Origin: an uncultured Carboxylicivirga sp.
GTDB lineage: Bacteria; Bacteroidota; Bacteroidia; Bacteroidales; Marinilabiliaceae
Length of the DNA stretch: 64,000 nucleotides
Direction: 5' to 3'
NCBI RefSeq assembly: GCF_963668385.1
Contig: NZ_OY764327.1
Span: 5,366,501-5,430,500 of the forward strand
The notes under the pieces were generated by a model. That model searched no databases. It worked only from the letters and a program-made list of their open reading frames with translations, and was not told where the DNA came from. Positions 18,414 to 27,953 of this stretch are shown here, in pieces (positions within the stretch are counted from its first letter, which is position 1; each line of letters begins with the position of its first letter). The position numbers and the translations under genes are program-made.

Positions 18414-19511
18414 CTATTGTAAATTACGTTTTAAAAACAATTTGGAATCAGCGATAAAAGATTGTAAAACCTGATCAACTTCTGTATAATTAATTGGATT
18501 TAATTCCGTAATATACTCTGCAATAGGATCCAAGCGATCAGACAAATTCAAATATTCCAATAAATTCTGCATACGTGTATTTATACCTTCCTCCCTTGAA
18601 ACAACAAAAAATTCTTTTTTATAGATTAAAGAAAATACTGTTCCGTGAAAAGAATTTGAAATTATATATTTCGCATCTCGTATCAGGGAAACAAAATCTG
18701 CAGGTCCAATATTTTTAAACGACTTATCAGAATAATCTAAACGAACATTGATTGTAAAAACCTTTAGATTGTGCTCTCTCGCCAACTTAAGAGCTATCTT
18801 TTTTATTCGCTCATTTCCTTCAAAATCATACACCAAAACATATTCTTCCTTAAAACTTTTTAAAGCTATATGATCCCACTCTTGACGCTCCAAAAGAAAA
18901 ACCGGATCACAAACCCAGGTTCCATCATAAACGCCTAAGTTTTTAAGTATATTAATGGCACCTCGTTCTCTAACTGCTATTTTATCAAACTTCTTCAACA
19001 TTTGCTTAACAAAACTCTCGAATTCTGGCACTACTGACTCGGTTGCAAAACTTGCAGCATAAGCAATTCTTTTTGATTCCTTGGAGGCAAAATCCAGGTA
19101 AAAAGCTGCGTCCCTACCATTGGAAAAAATAGTGTTCCAAATCTGATCACTACCTGCTATAAAAATATCTGCTTTGGGACAATCTTCTTTTAATTCCTCA
19201 TTAGTAGTATATTTTTTGGAAGTAAGTTTTAAATATTTTTTACGAAAATCATCAAAAGCTACCTTGCGACGCAAATCCATTAAACGAAAAGGTAATTTTA
19301 TGGATAAATAAACCATTCGTGTGAAAAAACTACGATTCCATTTATGATGATTGACTTTCCATAAATCATAATGCCCACTAAGATAATCTGGCTTATAGTC
19401 AATTATTTCGACACTATGCCCTTGATCAACTAAGTACTTTTGTAAAGCAAATGCTTGTAATGATGCTCCATAATTATATACATCATGGCAAGTTATCGTT
19501 TTTATTTCCAT
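18414..19511 (-). CDS. Polysaccharide pyruvyltransferase family protein
   Basis: 365 residues. Typical features of the family: TITCHDVYNYGASLQA at the N-terminus, ADIFIAGSDQIWN in the middle and ISNSFHGTVFSLIY with its histidine near the C-terminus. The enzyme transfers pyruvate from phosphoenolpyruvate to a sugar, forming a ketal that gives the polymer negative charge. It is the first full-size gene after a 627-bp region that also holds a small frame (19579-19752). Confidence 0.9.
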   Translation of the reverse strand: MEIKTITCHDVYNYGASLQAFALQKYLVDQGHSVEIIDYKPDYLSGHYDLWKVNHHKWNRSFFTRMVYLSIKLPFRLMDLRRKVAFDDFRKKYLKLTSKKYTTNEELKEDCPKADIFIAGSDQIWNTIFSNGRDAAFYLDFASKESKRIAYAASFATESVVPEFESFVKQMLKKFDKIAVRERGAINILKNLGVYDGTWVCDPVFLLERQEWDHIALKSFKEEYVLVYDFEGNERIKKIALKLAREHNLKVFTINVRLDYSDKSFKNIGPADFVSLIRDAKYIISNSFHGTVFSLIYKKEFFVVSREEGINTRMQNLLEYLNLSDRLDPIAEYITELNPINYTEVDQVLQSFIADSKLFLKRNLQ

Positions 19512-19573
19512 CTAATATTTATAAATAAGTAACACAAAGACTTAAGCACTATATAAAATATCATAACAATAAG

Positions 19574-19591
19574 GGACTTTAATTAAAGTCC
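19574..19591. promoter_or_regulatory. 18-bp perfect palindrome at the end of a small frame
   Basis: GGACTTTAATTAAAGTCC reads the same on both strands and can form a 7-bp stem with an AATT loop. It sits 62 bp upstream of the pyruvyltransferase start and contains the stop codon of the small minus-strand frame 19579-19752. There is no long T-tract on either side, so it could be a weak terminator, an attenuator between the small gene and the operon, or an operator. Confidence 0.4.
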
Positions 19592-19752
19592 TCTACACCA
19601 ACCATTGTCTCAATATTATATAGCTTCGCCTCTTCAGTTACATTATCGAACTGATCAAAGACGTTTATGAACGGAACTAAAAGTACAATTCTAATGGCTA
19701 GCCTTTTTAAAATAATGACTAACCCATGCTTTTTTTTGCTGAATTGTATCAT
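19579..19752 (-). CDS. Small putative membrane protein, 57 residues
   Basis: An ATG at 19752 opens 57 codons ending in TAA at 19579. The product starts MIQFSKKKHG, continues with a hydrophobic stretch (LVIILKRLAIRIVLLVPFI, about residues 11-29) and ends in an acidic tail (VTEEAKLYNIETMVGVEDFN). This is a basic N-terminus, a single membrane segment and a polar C-terminus, unlike random AT-rich translation. I do not recognise the family. It lies 67 bp upstream of the pyruvyltransferase gene in the same direction. A near-perfect 14-bp direct repeat lies about 30-60 bp upstream of its start. Confidence 0.45.
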   Translation of the reverse strand: MIQFSKKKHGLVIILKRLAIRIVLLVPFINVFDQFDNVTEEAKLYNIETMVGVEDFN

Positions 19753-19780
19753 CTACTCAACAAAGAATAAGAGCTCACTT

Positions 19781-19814
19781 TATGTTTCGTATATGATTTT
19801 TATGATTCGTATAT
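19781..19814. promoter_or_regulatory. 14-bp direct repeat, possible operator
   Basis: TATGTTTCGTATAT (19781-19794) and TATGATTCGTATAT (19801-19814) differ at one base and are spaced exactly 20 bp apart, about two helical turns. They lie in the divergent region between the minus-strand small gene/pyruvyltransferase and the plus-strand beta-helix lipoprotein. This spacing is typical of tandem binding sites, but no regulator gene is adjacent. Confidence 0.35.
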
Positions 19815-20138
19815 CTTAAGATGAACTTTTTAAAAATATATCAAGAAATAACTAACCTACTTGATTATTAAATTTCTCTAAAATACTTTAAACCTATCAC
19901 TTATAATAGTGTGGAATTATATTACTTTTTTAGTTTTGCAAAGAAATATTTTCACCTTTAATAACAAGGCATTCATCACCACCCAACCTTCATTCATGTA
20001 AAAAAAGATCGTTAAAACAATAACATTTTCATTTTTTTCCCGTTTAGAGCTTTAAGAATTCTGAACACTCACATACAAGTAATTAGAAATAATTGAAAAT
20101 GATTTTGTAGAAAAAGTAAACATTTTAATTTTGGACGT
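19815..20138. other. AT-rich divergent intergenic region
   Basis: About 320 bp with no credible coding frame on either strand. It should contain the promoter of the plus-strand lipoprotein gene and perhaps that of the leftward operon. No clear Bacteroidota promoter pair or hairpin could be assigned by eye. Confidence 0.35.
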
Positions 20139-21872
20139 ATGAAAAGCAATTTATTAATCATTTTTTCTTTTATTTTTTTACTGGCATGCAGTAAAGAATA
20201 CATTGAAAAACCAGGTACTGACGAACCTGAAACCGATAATCCAGACACAGAAGAACCAATCCCGGGTGATGATGTAGAAACAGTTCCTTGTGATTTTGAT
20301 TTTAACACAATAGAAGCTAATGATACATTAAATATAGTTTGTAATCATGACCTAAGTGGAGAAACCATCAATATTCCTTCCAATGTAATCATTAATTATT
20401 ATAGTGGAGGAGCAATCACTAACGGAACATTATATTTTGAAGACAATGGCATCATAGATGGTAGAATTCTCAACTACAAACTTAATGTTGAAGGAAATGT
20501 AAAACTTAAAAGCACAACTTTTCAATTAAATATCAATCGTTGGAATATTACAGAAGGAATAGTTTCTGATGAAGTAGCTATTACTAATAAAAAAGCGCTT
20601 CAAAAAGCACTAGATGATAGTAAACGTTTAGGAGCCACAATTTTTAATACCGGTGATTTTGACGCCTATTTTAATGTTACATATGACTATTTCAGAATAG
20701 CAGCAATTTCTATCCCTAGTGATTTAATATTTCAACTAAACGACAATACACACATTAGAGTGCAACCAAATAAAGAACCTCATTATGTACTAATACAAAT
20801 GCGTGAAGTATCAAATGTTGAAATTTTAGGCGGCAAATTCTATGGCGACAGAGACGAACACGATTACAATTCTATCAATAGTACACATGAAGGTGGATGT
20901 CTTATAGACATTACTGCTTCGCATAATATTTTAGTTAATGGTGCCCTTATGAGAGATGCAACTGGTGATGGCTTAGATATAGGCTGTATCGGAACATATA
21001 CAGACAGAGGCAATGGACTAGAATACCTTCAATCAATGGATATCAAAGTTACGAATTGCACTTTTGACAGCAATCGAAGAAATGGGATTTCACCAGGTGA
21101 TGGAGTACGTGTTACTATAGATCGAAATCAATTCCTGAATTCAGGAGTTGACACAGAAAAATCGAAAGGTACTGCTCCCCGATGTGCCATTGACGTTGAA
21201 TCGTGGTGGGAGCTGGATGAGAACCAAAATCTAATCAGATACCATACAACAACCGATTTTGTTATTAGTAACAATATTGAAAGAGGTGGAGCAAACATAT
21301 CCTTTCTAGTAGCAGTTGGTGAGAATGTGACTTTTGATGGAAATGATGTAGAACAAAGAATTGGTTTTAACACAGGTAGAAACCTTACCATCAAAAACAA
21401 CAAGGTTAAAAGCCAAATTATTGTTGGAAATGGCGCTTACAGAACTTACCAAGAGAATTTTCAGGTATATGATAACGTAGTTGAAGGAGATACTTTAGGT
21501 GGTATCGGTATTTATTTCCAAGCATACGAAGCTAAAGTCTTTAATAATACGATTAATGGAAAAACAACCGGTATTGCCATTCGAAATTCAGGAAACTCTG
21601 ATATTTATAACAATATTATAAATCTTCCTAAAGATTTATCTATAACCTATGGTATCTTTGCATACGCGGCAATCGCAGACAACGTACATGTTAGTGAAAA
21701 CAAAATTCATGATTGCAAGTATATGCCAATCAGTTTTAATGGCATAAATAACATCGATGGAGGCGAAAATAACTACGTAACGATTTCGGACACCAACTTG
21801 GATGGAGACATAATGAGCATTGAAGATGTTGAAAAGAACATTTACAATTCAAAAGGAGTTGTTGTAAAATAA
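20139..21872 (+). CDS. Lipoprotein with right-handed parallel beta-helix
   Basis: 577 residues. A lipoprotein signal peptide ends in LLACSK, with Cys17 as the lipidation site, followed by an acidic Pro/Thr/Asp-rich linker (residues 21-46). The rest is rich in short strands with Asn ladders (for example VTNCTFDSNRRNG, YNNIINLP), the mark of pectate-lyase-like beta-helix proteins. A segment near residue 150 (TNKKALQKALDD) resembles the start of pectate_lyase_3 domains. It may bind or cleave the polysaccharide made by the surrounding locus, at the cell surface. It is the only plus-strand gene within block A and is closed by a bidirectional terminator. Catalytic residues could not be assigned. 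Confidence 0.85.
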   Translation: MKSNLLIIFSFIFLLACSKEYIEKPGTDEPETDNPDTEEPIPGDDVETVPCDFDFNTIEANDTLNIVCNHDLSGETINIPSNVIINYYSGGAITNGTLYFEDNGIIDGRILNYKLNVEGNVKLKSTTFQLNINRWNITEGIVSDEVAITNKKALQKALDDSKRLGATIFNTGDFDAYFNVTYDYFRIAAISIPSDLIFQLNDNTHIRVQPNKEPHYVLIQMREVSNVEILGGKFYGDRDEHDYNSINSTHEGGCLIDITASHNILVNGALMRDATGDGLDIGCIGTYTDRGNGLEYLQSMDIKVTNCTFDSNRRNGISPGDGVRVTIDRNQFLNSGVDTEKSKGTAPRCAIDVESWWELDENQNLIRYHTTTDFVISNNIERGGANISFLVAVGENVTFDGNDVEQRIGFNTGRNLTIKNNKVKSQIIVGNGAYRTYQENFQVYDNVVEGDTLGGIGIYFQAYEAKVFNNTINGKTTGIAIRNSGNSDIYNNIINLPKDLSITYGIFAYAAIADNVHVSENKIHDCKYMPISFNGINNIDGGENNYVTISDTNLDGDIMSIEDVEKNIYNSKGVVVK

Positions 21873-21884
21873 CCAGTGATAATA

Positions 21885-21919
21885 AAAAAGCAGGTATCTG
21901 ATATAAATACCTGCTTTTT
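21885..21919. terminator. Bidirectional rho-independent terminator
   Basis: A 13-bp perfect stem (AAAAAGCAGGTAT pairing with ATACCTGCTTTTT, 9-nt loop) lies between the stop of the beta-helix lipoprotein and the stop of the converging SGNH gene. T-rich sequence on both sides makes it work for both directions. Confidence 0.88.
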
Positions 21920-21925
21920 ATTTAT

Positions 21926-22921
21926 TCATTCAAAAGAAAAATATCTCACTTTCCTATCATCATATTTATCCAACCGTTCTGATAACAAAGTACTAAATCT
22001 CTTTGCCCCCTTTTTATTAAGATGATCGTAATTAAAAAAATCACTCCTCTTAAAGTTTGAATTAGTAGAATAATTCCAATATTCGATATTATACTTCCTA
22101 CATAAATAATTGATCTCCTTATTATTTTTTTCTATGGTCGCCGAATCTAAAAACTTATTATATTCACTATACGTTGGAGAAGCATATAATATTGGTCTAA
22201 TCCCTTTTTTAATAAGAATACGAATAAACTCTTCTAAATCATTGAGCACTTGTTTCCGCTCACTATTAATTGGTTCTGCAAATGAATCAGCTCTTCTTTG
22301 ATAATTAACCTTATTAAATAAGATAGAATCTGTTCCTGAAAAGGTAATAAAACCACGATACACCTTATCGGTTAAAGGCACACCACTTTCAACATCAAAA
22401 TCGAGAATATCTTGCCCACTATTTTCATATAGGTTACGTAGCCTTTTTTTGAGCATTGAAATACTTACCATTGGTGTATATCCCCAAATAAATGGTGATA
22501 ATTCATACTTCAGGTAACTTTTGTCCTTATATTTAATACCATTGCCATAATACGACCATATATCGCGCACACCTTGTGATGATGTATACAGAGAATGATA
22601 ATCAACACTTATTAGTACATACTTTAACTTGGGAACTCCCTTACTAAGAGCCTTTAAGGTAAGTCTTTTATCGAAATATATCTGCTGATTAACATTTGCC
22701 AGGTTATAAGCATAAAAATCGGTAAAACAGGCAGGATCTACTGCATAATTTGCATGAGAATTCCCCAGAACCAACACTTCAACAGAATCCTTTTGTTGCA
22801 ATAACCCATTAATTTTCACTTTATAAAGCGAATTTTGATTACGTAACCATAAATCGAAAAATCCGATTACAACAAAAGGTACAATCGCTATTATTATTGT
22901 TTTTATAACAAACCTTTTCAT
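21926..22921 (-). CDS. SGNH-fold protein paired with MBOAT (DltD/AlgX-like)
   Basis: 331 residues with one N-terminal membrane anchor (residues 5-25), the rest likely periplasmic. GNSH at residues 53-56 gives the nucleophilic Ser55, and NYDHLNKKG near residue 300 supplies the His. The position three before that histidine is Asn297, where the usual SGNH motif has Asp. In alginate, cellulose and Dlt systems, such proteins accept an acyl group from a partner MBOAT enzyme and transfer it to the polymer. The MBOAT gene is 6 bp upstream, so the pair very likely works together. Confidence 0.82.
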   Translation of the reverse strand: MKRFVIKTIIIAIVPFVVIGFFDLWLRNQNSLYKVKINGLLQQKDSVEVLVLGNSHANYAVDPACFTDFYAYNLANVNQQIYFDKRLTLKALSKGVPKLKYVLISVDYHSLYTSSQGVRDIWSYYGNGIKYKDKSYLKYELSPFIWGYTPMVSISMLKKRLRNLYENSGQDILDFDVESGVPLTDKVYRGFITFSGTDSILFNKVNYQRRADSFAEPINSERKQVLNDLEEFIRILIKKGIRPILYASPTYSEYNKFLDSATIEKNNKEINYLCRKYNIEYWNYSTNSNFKRSDFFNYDHLNKKGAKRFSTLLSERLDKYDDRKVRYFSFE

Positions 22922-22927
22922 AAAGCA

Positions 22928-24364
22928 TTAAAATTGAAAATAAATAAACTCTTGCTGGTTCCCTTGTAATAAAACAATAGCAATCAAAACCAGATAATAC
23001 ACCCCATATCTGACAATGGGTATCTTTATAGTACCGACTGATTCAATGGCATATTCATTTTCGCGCCCCATCCATTCAACTATAATAAAGAGCAATACAG
23101 CCGCAATCGTTCCTTTGGGAATAAAGGCTGGCATAGCAAATAAAGACCCTGAAAAAATAGTTTTTATAATTGCAAATGCATGAGTAATACTCTCTGCCCT
23201 GAAAAAGATCCAGGCAAAAACAACCATTGCAAAAGTTAAAATCATCATCATCAAATCTCTCAGGTTCGGCACTATTTTGCCTTTTGCTACAATATCTATA
23301 TGATTTCGGTTATTCTTGGTTAGCAATAAAGGTAAGAAGTATACAGCATTGAGCGCTCCCCAGAAAAGAAAAGTCCAATTGGCACCATGCCAAAAACCAC
23401 TAACAAGAAAAATAATAAACGTATTTCTCACTTTCATCCACAAACTACCTCTACTACCACCCAAAGGTATATACAAATAATCTCGAAACCAGGTTGATAA
23501 CGAAATATGCCATCTTCGCCAAAACTCCGCTATATCACGCGAAAAATAAGGAAATGCAAAGTTTCGCATCAAATCAAACCCAAATAAACGAGAGGTACCA
23601 ATGGCAATATCTGAATATCCCGAAAAATCACCATATATCTGGAAAGTAAAGAACACAGCCCCCATCAATAAGGTGCTACCATTGAAATCAGCTGAATTAT
23701 TAAAGATCTGGTTGGCATATTCGGCACAGTTATCGGCAATAACTACCTTCTTAAACAATCCCCACAATATCTGTCGCATACCATCTACTGCCTGAGTGTA
23801 ATCAAATACCCGCTTTTTATAAAACTGGGGGAGTAAATGTGTAGCTCGTTCTATGGGGCCGGCAACTAACTGGGGAAAAAAGCTTACAAAGGCTGCAAAT
23901 GCAATAAAATCACGTGTGGGTTCCATTTTTCGTTTGTAAACATCTATAGAATAACTAAGTGTTTGAAAAGTATAAAAACTTATCCCAACGGGTAGAATAA
24001 TATTTAAGGAACTAACTCTTACAGGTTTTCCCAATAATGTAAATGCTTCGATAAAATTATCAAGGAAAAAGTTATAATACTTAAAAAATCCCAGAAATCC
24101 CAGATTAACACAAATACTGATCCAAAGGAGAACTTTTCTTTTGTTTTCGTTTGACTCCTTTCCTAAAGTACGGCCAACAATATAATCTACCATTGTACTA
24201 AAAAGTATCAGAGATAAAAACCTCCAGTCCCACCACCCATAAAAAAGATAGCTCGCCCCAACAATCAACAGGTTTTGAAGCTTTAAATTCTTACTGATCA
24301 CAAACCAATAAAGCACAAAAACAATAGGCAAAAAAATTGCAAATTCAATGGAATTAAAAAGCAT
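22928..24364 (-). CDS. MBOAT family O-acyltransferase (AlgI-like)
   Basis: 478 residues with about eleven membrane segments. Family motifs: VGISFYTFQTLSYSIDVY, FWRRWHISLSTWFRDYLYIP, and SGFWHGANW with the invariant His326. AlgI-type proteins move acyl groups (usually acetyl) across the cytoplasmic membrane for modification of exported polymers. The SGNH gene follows 6 bp downstream. The pair lies in block A, so the polymer made there is probably O-acylated in the periplasm. Confidence 0.93.
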   Translation of the reverse strand: MLFNSIEFAIFLPIVFVLYWFVISKNLKLQNLLIVGASYLFYGWWDWRFLSLILFSTMVDYIVGRTLGKESNENKRKVLLWISICVNLGFLGFFKYYNFFLDNFIEAFTLLGKPVRVSSLNIILPVGISFYTFQTLSYSIDVYKRKMEPTRDFIAFAAFVSFFPQLVAGPIERATHLLPQFYKKRVFDYTQAVDGMRQILWGLFKKVVIADNCAEYANQIFNNSADFNGSTLLMGAVFFTFQIYGDFSGYSDIAIGTSRLFGFDLMRNFAFPYFSRDIAEFWRRWHISLSTWFRDYLYIPLGGSRGSLWMKVRNTFIIFLVSGFWHGANWTFLFWGALNAVYFLPLLLTKNNRNHIDIVAKGKIVPNLRDLMMMILTFAMVVFAWIFFRAESITHAFAIIKTIFSGSLFAMPAFIPKGTIAAVLLFIIVEWMGRENEYAIESVGTIKIPIVRYGVYYLVLIAIVLLQGNQQEFIYFQF

Positions 24365-24472
24365 CTATTATAATTTTCTAACTAAAATTCAACTTTAACA
24401 TATCTATCGACCTATCAATTAATACTGAGAGCAACTAACAGATCTTGAGTATATATTATAATATCGGAATGA

Positions 24473-25630
24473 TCAACTAATATTAATGTCCTTTACTTCG
24501 TTAAACAAGTTTACCCACATGGGCATTATTTTCTCCGACGTATAGTCTAGTGAACGTTCTTTTGCATTCTTTCCCATTTGCAACCTTAAATCCTCATTGT
24601 CCATTACTTCATACAGATTTTCTAGAAAAGCTGTTCTATCATCCATTTCAATTACATAACCATCTATTCCTTCACGAATAACATCCAATGGACCACAGGA
24701 ACATTTATAGGAAACACAAGGAAGACCATAGGACATAGCTTCTATTATCACCATAGGTAAACCTTCTCCATCAGAAGTCATAATAAAAACAGAAGATTCT
24801 AAATACTTATCGCTAATATTGTTAACATTACCATGCAAAGTTACATTATCATTTAAACCATACGAATCAATTAAACTTTGCAAGTGGCTTCGTTCTACCC
24901 CATCACCATAAATATCAAGTTGCCATTCCGGACGGGTTTTCACCACCTCGCGCCATAATTCAATCTGACGATCAAAACGTTTTATGCGGCTTCGCATACT
25001 ACCCACACTAATAACCCTTTTATTTACAAGCTTCGAAACTCCTGCTTCATCCGACTGATTAAGTACATTGGGTATAACCACATGAGGGGTAGTGTATTTA
25101 CCTTCCTCTGCATCCTGCTGGGTTAACAGCACCAGTTTATTGTATTTTTTAAGTTTAGAAAACATTCTTTTAAACTCTATAGCCAACTTTTTCCTTCTGA
25201 TAAAAGGTTGTGTAAGTGCGATGGTATTTTTTGCAGCAATTGTCGAATAATGATACTCCCGTATAGTGGGTATCTTTAACTTTTTAGCCACATGTGGAAA
25301 AACAAAATCACCTATCCCCAGTCCCAATCCAATAATAATATCGGGTTGGATGGTTTTAAATAACTCTTCACTCATCCTTCGTAATTCCAATACACGTAAA
25401 CGATGATGAAGAATTGGAACAGAAAAATTCTCATTCAACACTTTTGTTCCCAGGTAATGAAAATGTATATTTTTCGAATAATCATAGGCCAGTAATTTTT
25501 GTTTATCCTGAAGAATAAAAATATGAACTTCATAACCAAGTACATCTGCAAAATAGGCCGATTTAGTTGCGAGAACTTTTTCTGTTCCTCCCTTACCGGC
25601 AAGAGTCTCCATAAAATATACAAGCTTCAT
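24473..25630 (-). CDS. Glycosyltransferase family 4
   Basis: 385 residues, GT-B. The N-terminus has FMETLAGKGGTEKVLA and the C-terminal half SVGSMRSRIKRFDRQI followed by MTSDGEGLPMVIIEAMSYG, carrying the paired glutamates. It probably extends the repeat unit on the cytoplasmic side. It is separated by 108 bp from the MBOAT gene downstream and by 6 bp from the CatB-like gene upstream. Confidence 0.88.
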   Translation of the reverse strand: MKLVYFMETLAGKGGTEKVLATKSAYFADVLGYEVHIFILQDKQKLLAYDYSKNIHFHYLGTKVLNENFSVPILHHRLRVLELRRMSEELFKTIQPDIIIGLGLGIGDFVFPHVAKKLKIPTIREYHYSTIAAKNTIALTQPFIRRKKLAIEFKRMFSKLKKYNKLVLLTQQDAEEGKYTTPHVVIPNVLNQSDEAGVSKLVNKRVISVGSMRSRIKRFDRQIELWREVVKTRPEWQLDIYGDGVERSHLQSLIDSYGLNDNVTLHGNVNNISDKYLESSVFIMTSDGEGLPMVIIEAMSYGLPCVSYKCSCGPLDVIREGIDGYVIEMDDRTAFLENLYEVMDNEDLRLQMGKNAKERSLDYTSEKIMPMWVNLFNEVKDINIS

Positions 25631-25636
25631 ATCTAA

Positions 25637-26272
25637 TTATTTTATTTTCATAATAAACTCCTCTATCGAGCTAGCCATAAAATTTGCTGCATTAATTTTT
25701 ATCTTTTCATCCTCCCAATCCCACCAGGCAATTTCATTCATTAATCTTTTACATGATACATCACATTTATGATCTACAATACGTGCCGGTACTCCAGCTA
25801 CGATACAATAATCCTCAATATCCTTTGTAACCACACTTCCGGCAGCTATTGTAACACCATTACCAATTTTAACTCCAGGTAATATTATTGCCCCCATTCC
25901 AATCCAGACATCATTCCCAATTTCTATTCCTCGCTTAGTATTATGTTTATCCAAAAAATCACTCTTTGATTCACCCAAAATTCTCTCATTTTCCTTAAAT
26001 AACTGATCAAAAATTGGATAAGCCGTAATTCTTGAGATGGAATGATTGGCCCCATCTACAATAAAATTAACATTATTAGCTATTGAACAGTATTTTCCTA
26101 TAAGAACAGGGGTGTTTGTCCAACGCCACAATTTAGCCCCATTATCATAAGTCCTTTTCCCAATGAAAGTATAAGGATCATTCTTTAAAAAAACATAGTC
26201 AATACTTTTAAGTAAATGATTCCTATCCACCCCCAATAAACGCCACAGTATTTTTCGTATTGTATCTGTCAT
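25637..26272 (-). CDS. CatB-related hexapeptide O-acetyltransferase
   Basis: 211 residues with left-handed beta-helix repeats. VLIGKYCSIANNVNFI is followed by GANHSI, whose histidine is the catalytic residue in the xenobiotic acetyltransferase group, and then by WIGMGAIILPGVKIG and VAGVPARIV. The C-terminal WWDWEDEKI motif is typical of this subgroup. Its start overlaps the flippase stop by 4 bp. It would acetylate a sugar hydroxyl with acetyl-CoA; a drug-resistance role is unlikely given the location. Confidence 0.87.
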   Translation of the reverse strand: MTDTIRKILWRLLGVDRNHLLKSIDYVFLKNDPYTFIGKRTYDNGAKLWRWTNTPVLIGKYCSIANNVNFIVDGANHSISRITAYPIFDQLFKENERILGESKSDFLDKHNTKRGIEIGNDVWIGMGAIILPGVKIGNGVTIAAGSVVTKDIEDYCIVAGVPARIVDHKCDVSCKRLMNEIAWWDWEDEKIKINAANFMASSIEEFIMKIK

Positions 26273-27768
26273 AGTATTTTCCCAATTATTGCTTTTTCAT
26301 CTTTATTCATTAGAAAAAAATAAAATATTAAACTATAAATCGTCGCATAAACAAAAACAGACAGACCTAAGCCAATCCAGGTAAACACAATATTTATATA
26401 TCCAATCAGGAAACGAACACTACCAATTAATACTAAAAGTACAAGAATCTGTTTAAAATAAACCCTTGAATAAAATAGAAGTAACTTAAATCCAAACACA
26501 TGTCGAAAATATAAATTAGTAATAATTACATTAATAAACATAGCTGCTGTCAATGGATATATCATTCCTTTAATCCCATATTCTTTGGATAAAAAAAAGC
26601 CAATAATTACCCCCATGGTAATGGTTAATAAATTGGCAATTGCTTTAAAACGCACCTTATTTCGGGCTTCAATAATTGAATTACCAAAACTTTGAGATAA
26701 GGGTATAGTCATCGCTAACATAACCAAAAAAGCAACCATCCACGACATTTGATAATCATCTCCTACCCATAAATGAATAAAAGCTTTACCAAATAAAAAG
26801 AAACCACTTAGTATTAAAAGAGATACTCCATTACACAAACGGCCTACCTTAACCATGGCCATTGTCAATTCCTCAGATGTTTTGCCCTGCACCACCATTT
26901 GACTTGCCTTGGGCAGCAATAAGGTATTAATAGCTCCGGCAAAAGCACCATAATAGGTTCCTAACATTATACCAACTGCAAAAATAGCCACCTGTACCGT
27001 ATCGATATTAATACCTAATACCAGCTGCCCGGCATTCCATTGAAACGACTGAGTGATGGCAATTACAAATATCCAAACCGAATAGTTAAAAATAGGAGCA
27101 ATGGCATTAAAATGGATATTGGAAAATGTTGCACGTATTTTCAACTTAAATTTAGCATATATAAACAAAGAAGATATACCTACAATATTTAAAACAGTAT
27201 CTAATATTACCAATGATACAGCCTTACCTCCCAACTTTAAAACCGCGACCACTGTTACAGCCCTTATTATATAACGTAAAAAGTTAACCGAACGAGGAAA
27301 AACAAACTGCTCATAAGCATTACATATTGCAGTAAAAGAACCACCAGGCAAAGTGATGGCAATATTAAAAACCAATATAAGATACATTATTTTAGCCCGG
27401 ATAATCTGATCGGGAGTTAATGATTCGCTAAATATAGATTCGATGTTAAAGTAAAAAATTAAACCTATTATTATGACCAAAGTAGAGATTACTCCATAAA
27501 TAACATAGATACTTCCTAAAAATTCATCTTCTTTTATTCTATTTTTTTCAGCCCTGTATTTCGATACAAAACGAACAATGGTATTATTCAACCCCAAATC
27601 CATTAATGAGAGATAGGCTACAAAAGAGCCTATTAGAGTATATAAACCGTATTCCGAATCCCCCAATGTACGTATAATAAAAGGAGTTAACACAAGGCCT
27701 ATTACATTCACCATCACAATATTTAGATAGGAAAGTGATGCCCCGGCTTTTAGTTGATTGATTGCCAC
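26269..27768 (-). CDS. Wzx-type lipid-linked oligosaccharide flippase
   Basis: 499 residues and about 12-14 membrane segments, of the MATE/MOP superfamily. The N-terminus (INQLKAGASLSYLNIV) and the loop GDSEYGLYTLIGSFVAYL are typical of polysaccharide biosynthesis exporters in this phylum. It translocates the undecaprenyl-linked repeat unit to the periplasmic face. The start is GTG at 27768; the gene is the first of block A and begins 186 bp from the remnant IS4-type element. A second flippase is at 40347-41900. Confidence 0.9.
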   Translation of the reverse strand: MAINQLKAGASLSYLNIVMVNVIGLVLTPFIIRTLGDSEYGLYTLIGSFVAYLSLMDLGLNNTIVRFVSKYRAEKNRIKEDEFLGSIYVIYGVISTLVIIIGLIFYFNIESIFSESLTPDQIIRAKIMYLILVFNIAITLPGGSFTAICNAYEQFVFPRSVNFLRYIIRAVTVVAVLKLGGKAVSLVILDTVLNIVGISSLFIYAKFKLKIRATFSNIHFNAIAPIFNYSVWIFVIAITQSFQWNAGQLVLGINIDTVQVAIFAVGIMLGTYYGAFAGAINTLLLPKASQMVVQGKTSEELTMAMVKVGRLCNGVSLLILSGFFLFGKAFIHLWVGDDYQMSWMVAFLVMLAMTIPLSQSFGNSIIEARNKVRFKAIANLLTITMGVIIGFFLSKEYGIKGMIYPLTAAMFINVIITNLYFRHVFGFKLLLFYSRVYFKQILVLLVLIGSVRFLIGYINIVFTWIGLGLSVFVYATIYSLIFYFFLMNKDEKAIIGKIL

Positions 27769-27953
27769 TTATTGTTCTTTTTAAACGGTTATTTCCTCCT
27801 AAACACGATCATAGTCAAGAGAAAAAGCAGAAGTAATATACACTCCCACCATGTTAAAAATACAATTCAAAGTAATGAGTGAAGGAAAATATTGACAGAT
27901 AGCTTTTATTTTTTGTTTAACCTTTACTATTACAGTATATAATTATTCACTAG

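Noticed and set aside
20069-20308. 79-codon minus-strand frame overlapping the beta-helix lipoprotein
   Set aside because: Its Ser/Gly/Val repeat is the reverse reading of the acidic linker codons; the plus-strand gene has a signal peptide and lipobox.
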